Shown: one piece after another, positions 61,598 through 64,000 of the stretch
Numbering within the stretch: the stretch's first letter is position 1
How the letters are laid out: each line of letters starts with the position of its first letter
DNA from: Cytophagaceae bacterium
GTDB taxonomy: Bacteria; Bacteroidota; Bacteroidia; Cytophagales; Spirosomataceae
DNA length: 64,000 nucleotides
Direction of reading: 5' to 3'
NCBI GenBank assembly: GCA_016722655.1
Contig: JADKIR010000005.1
Span: forward strand, 124,001-188,000
The notes under the pieces: model-generated
Seen by the model: only the letters and a program-made list of their open reading frames with translations
What the model was told of the DNA's origin: nothing
The model's database searches: none
Translations under genes and position numbers: made by a program

Positions 61598-63742
61598 TTA
61601 TTGTTCTTGTACAGGCTTTTCTTCTCTTGGAGGTCTTGGCAATAACACTTTTCTTGAAAGTCTGTATTTACCGGTTTTCTTATCAATTTCAGTTAGTTTA
61701 ACCTGAATTTTGTCACCTTCCTTCAAAATTCCGTCCATACTTGGAAGTCGTTCCCATGAGATTTCAGAAATGTGAAGAAGACCTTCTTTTCCAGGTAGAA
61801 TTTCACAGAAAGCACCGAATGGTTGAATAGATTTTACAACAGAATCATAAACTTCTCCAACCTCAGGAACTTTAACAATTCCTTCGATTCTTTTTCTGGC
61901 CATTGCCATACTGTCGCCATTTGTGGCAAAAATAGAAATATATCCTTTATTGTCTTTCTCTTCGATATTTACAGTAGCACCTGATTCTCTCTGAATTTCC
62001 TGAACTACTTTACCGCCAGGTCCAATTACTGCACCTATCATCTCTCTGTCGATAACAATCGTATGAGCTCTTGGAGCAAATGATTTAAGATCATCTTTTG
62101 GTTGAGCAATTACCTCAGTCATTTTGCCTAGGATATGCATTCTTCCATCTTTAGCCTGGTTAAGAGCTTTTTCGATGATATCAAATGAAAGTCCACCAAT
62201 TTTAATATCCATTTGACAAGCTACAATACCTTTCGCAGTACCCGTAACTTTAAAGTCCATATCACCCAGATGATCTTCATCACCAAGGATATCAGATAAA
62301 ACAGCCCATTTTCCGGATTCCATATCAGTGATAAGACCCATTGCAATACCTGAAACCGGAGCTTTGATTTTTATACCAGCATCCATAAGCGATAAACAAC
62401 CGGCACATACTGTAGCCATAGAAGATGAACCATTTGATTCAAGGATATCACTTACAATTCTAATAGTGTAAGGGTTCTCATCATCATTTGGCATTACTTT
62501 TTTCAAAGTCCTCTGAGCAAGATTTCCGTGACCAACTTCTCTGCGTCCAACTCCTCTGTTAGGTCTGACTTCACCAGTCGAAAATCCAGGAAAATTATAG
62601 TGAAGGAAAAATCTTGAATAACCTTTTACCATTGGAAGGTCCACAATTTGCTCGTCTAATTTGGTTCCCAGGGTTGTAGTGGAAAGTGATTGGGTTTCTC
62701 CTCTTGTAAACAATGCTGAACCGTGTGCAGAAGGCAAATAATCAACTTCACAGGTAATCGGGCGAATTTCGGTAAGTTTTCTACCATCCAAACGTACACT
62801 TTCATCTAAAACCATCTTTCTTGATGCATCATAGGTGATGTCACCAAAATATACTTTATGTAAAGGATTTGATTTTAGTTCCTCAGGTTGAGCTTCAATA
62901 AATTCTTTAAGAATATTTGCAAAACCCTCACTTCTTTCACTCTTGTTGGCACTGCCTTTCAAACAAACGGCATAAACTTTATCAAAAAGTTCATCGTACA
63001 TTTTCTTTTTAAGGTCTTCATCGTGTGTTTCGTGGTTGTATTCTCTTTTTACAGTTTTGCCCACTTTAGATTCTAATTCTTTTTGTCCGGCAACCTGCAA
63101 TTTAATAGCTTCGTGAGCTACTTTAAGGGCTTCAACCATCTCAGCTTCTGAAACCTCATTTCCTTCACCTTCAACCATTATGATACTTTCAGCTGTTCCG
63201 GCAACCATCAGGTCAAGATCAGCTTTATCAATAAGACTAAGTTTTGGATTAACAACGTATTGACCGGCAATTTTCGCCACTCTAACTTCAGAAATGGGAC
63301 CGTTGAAAGGAATGTCAGAAACCATAATAGCAGCAGAAGCTGCCAATGCTGCCAATGAATCAGGCATAATATTTTCATCAGCTGAATGCAATGTTACCAT
63401 TACCTGTACTTCAGCATGGAAATCTTCAGGAAATATTGGTCTGAGGGCTCTGTCGATTAATCTTGAGATTAGCACCTCATTGTCAGAAAGTTTACCTTCA
63501 CGTCTTTGAAAACTACCCGGGATTTTTCCGGCAGAAGCGAATTTTTCCTGATAATCAACTGAAAGTGGAAGAAAGTCAGTACCTTCTTTGTGTTCTTTGT
63601 TGGCACAAATAGTAGCAAGCATTACAAGATTGCCTGATTTTAAAACTACAGCTCCATCGGCTTGTCTTGCCAGTTTACCTGTTTCAAGGGTGATTGTTTG
63701 TCCATCCGGCATTTGGATGGTTTGCGATTGAATATTAAACAT
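61598..63742 (-). CDS. pnp: Polyribonucleotide nucleotidyltransferase (PNPase)
   Basis: PNPase degrades RNA 3' to 5' using phosphate. I take the start at ATG 63742 (MFNIQSQTIQMPDGQ); the upstream in-frame codons look like leader. The 714-residue protein has two RNase PH-like domains (GKIPGSFQRREGKLSDNEVL..., RGVGRREVGHGNLAQRTLKKVMP and DGRMHILGKMTEVI), a KH domain (IGAVIGPGGKVVQEIQRESGATVNI) and an S1 domain (YDSVVKSIQPFGAFCEILPGKEGLLHISEI). The order rpsO-pnp on the minus strand, with rpoD after, is typical. It probably autoregulates in some bacteria; no RNase III target was sought. Confidence 0.95.
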   Translation of the reverse strand: MFNIQSQTIQMPDGQTITLETGKLARQADGAVVLKSGNLVMLATICANKEHKEGTDFLPLSVDYQEKFASAGKIPGSFQRREGKLSDNEVLISRLIDRALRPIFPEDFHAEVQVMVTLHSADENIMPDSLAALAASAAIMVSDIPFNGPISEVRVAKIAGQYVVNPKLSLIDKADLDLMVAGTAESIIMVEGEGNEVSEAEMVEALKVAHEAIKLQVAGQKELESKVGKTVKREYNHETHDEDLKKKMYDELFDKVYAVCLKGSANKSERSEGFANILKEFIEAQPEELKSNPLHKVYFGDITYDASRKMVLDESVRLDGRKLTEIRPITCEVDYLPSAHGSALFTRGETQSLSTTTLGTKLDEQIVDLPMVKGYSRFFLHYNFPGFSTGEVRPNRGVGRREVGHGNLAQRTLKKVMPNDDENPYTIRIVSDILESNGSSSMATVCAGCLSLMDAGIKIKAPVSGIAMGLITDMESGKWAVLSDILGDEDHLGDMDFKVTGTAKGIVACQMDIKIGGLSFDIIEKALNQAKDGRMHILGKMTEVIAQPKDDLKSFAPRAHTIVIDREMIGAVIGPGGKVVQEIQRESGATVNIEEKDNKGYISIFATNGDSMAMARKRIEGIVKVPEVGEVYDSVVKSIQPFGAFCEILPGKEGLLHISEISWERLPSMDGILKEGDKIQVKLTEIDKKTGKYRLSRKVLLPRPPREEKPVQEQ

Positions 63743-63832
63743 TTTAATAATTTGGTTGTATTGTCCGCTTTGATACAACAATTTAATCCTGAATTCCGCG
63801 GGGATATAAAAAATAATTAATTACGAAAAAAA

Positions 63833-63857
63833 GGGGAATCCCAATTTGGGATTCCCT
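63833..63857 (-). terminator. Terminator after rpsO
   Basis: A GGGAATCCC-type palindromic stem (63834-63856) with T-rich flank on the minus strand lies 8 bases past the rpsO stop. Confidence 0.8.
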
Positions 63858-63864
63858 GATTTTT

Positions 63865-64000
63865 TTATTTACGAATTTTAAGCTCAGCGATGATAGCTCT
63901 GTAACGACCGATTTCCACTTTTTGCAAGTGATCCAACAATCTACGACGCTTACCAACTAACTTCAATAGCCCTGAACGGGTAGAGAAATCATGTTTGTGA
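63865..64000 (-). CDS. rpsO: 30S ribosomal protein S15, C-terminal part (cut by window edge)
   Basis: The 45 complete codons read HKHDFSTRSGLLKLVGKRRRLLDHLQ with the rest ...KVEIGRYRAIIAELKIRK. This is the conserved second half of S15, which contacts the 16S central domain. About half of the gene lies to the right of the window. A terminator follows, and then pnp on the same strand, the usual rpsO-pnp order. Confidence 0.93.
   Translation of the reverse strand, partial: HKHDFSTRSGLLKLVGKRRRLLDHLQKVEIGRYRAIIAELKIRK

Noticed and set aside
1..64000. CRISPR array, insertion sequence or prophage
   Set aside because: No repeat-spacer pattern, transposase or phage structural gene is seen; the lone tyrosine recombinase has no att-like repeats.

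Overview
The window is an AT-rich chromosomal segment of a Bacteroidota bacterium, most likely a Cytophagales relative. The assignment rests on several signals read from the sequence. Promoters follow the Bacteroidota form (TTTG or TTG, about 19-21 bases, then TAnnTTTG), and clear Shine-Dalgarno sequences are largely absent. Sigma-70 is short (287 aa), S16 carries a long acidic tail, and DUF4403, DUF5683 and HU/SPOR proteins are present, as is the rpsO-pnp-rpoD order. Nearly everything is core housekeeping. There is no prophage, IS element, CRISPR array or defence island.

Layout. 1-4.6 kb: minus-strand RND efflux operon (adaptor, pump, truncated TolC-like protein), divergent from an unusual NRAMP-like transporter (4.7-5.9 kb). 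6-7.5 kb: small rhodanese, radC and rpsT. 7.6-10.5 kb: GDPD lipoprotein, M20 hydrolase, Sua5-like protein. 10.5-12.7 kb: tex, broken by one in-frame stop. 12.7-16.7 kb: lipoprotein, BaiN-like flavoprotein, a tyrosine recombinase with substituted catalytic residues, pdxA. 16.9-20.4 kb: metallo-beta-lactamase/rhodanese fusion, Crp/Fnr regulator with a matching palindrome nearby, DAHP synthase/chorismate mutase. 20.4-25.7 kb: proline dehydrogenase, lspA, a small membrane protein, and the convergent purK-purE-LysM run. 25.8-30 kb: photolyase and an AddB-like nuclease. 30-35.6 kb: tRNA-Ser, a 45-aa membrane protein candidate, rsmI-fabG, a VWA membrane protein, an alpha-oxoamine-synthase-type PLP enzyme. 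35.9-43.8 kb: DUF4403 protein, RNase P RNA, rpsP, rimM-trmD, gyrA, a TPR protein. 43.9-47.7 kb: XRE regulator with its own operator candidate, dapD, gapA. 47-55.6 kb: one long minus-strand operon (TPR lipoprotein-like protein, outer-membrane barrel, HU/SPOR protein, TonB-like protein, folC, trmB). 55.8-57.6 kb: an M61 peptidase broken by a one-base frameshift. 57.6-64 kb: dapB, DUF5683, parB, a divergent parA, rpoD, pnp, and the 3' end of rpsO.

How the genes work together. The adaptor, pump and TolC-like protein make one tripartite exporter. The Crp/Fnr protein probably controls the sulfur-handling fusion beside it: its recognition helix matches E. coli CRP and a GTGA-N6-TCAC site lies between the two genes. 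dapB and dapD serve lysine/diaminopimelate synthesis, purE/purK purines, and rpsP-rimM-trmD plus rnpB translation and tRNA maturation. The TPR/barrel/HU-SPOR/TonB set looks like an envelope-spanning module of unknown function and is the best candidate for an undescribed system. Two otherwise well-conserved genes (tex and the M61 peptidase) carry single-base lesions, which could be real or could be sequence errors.
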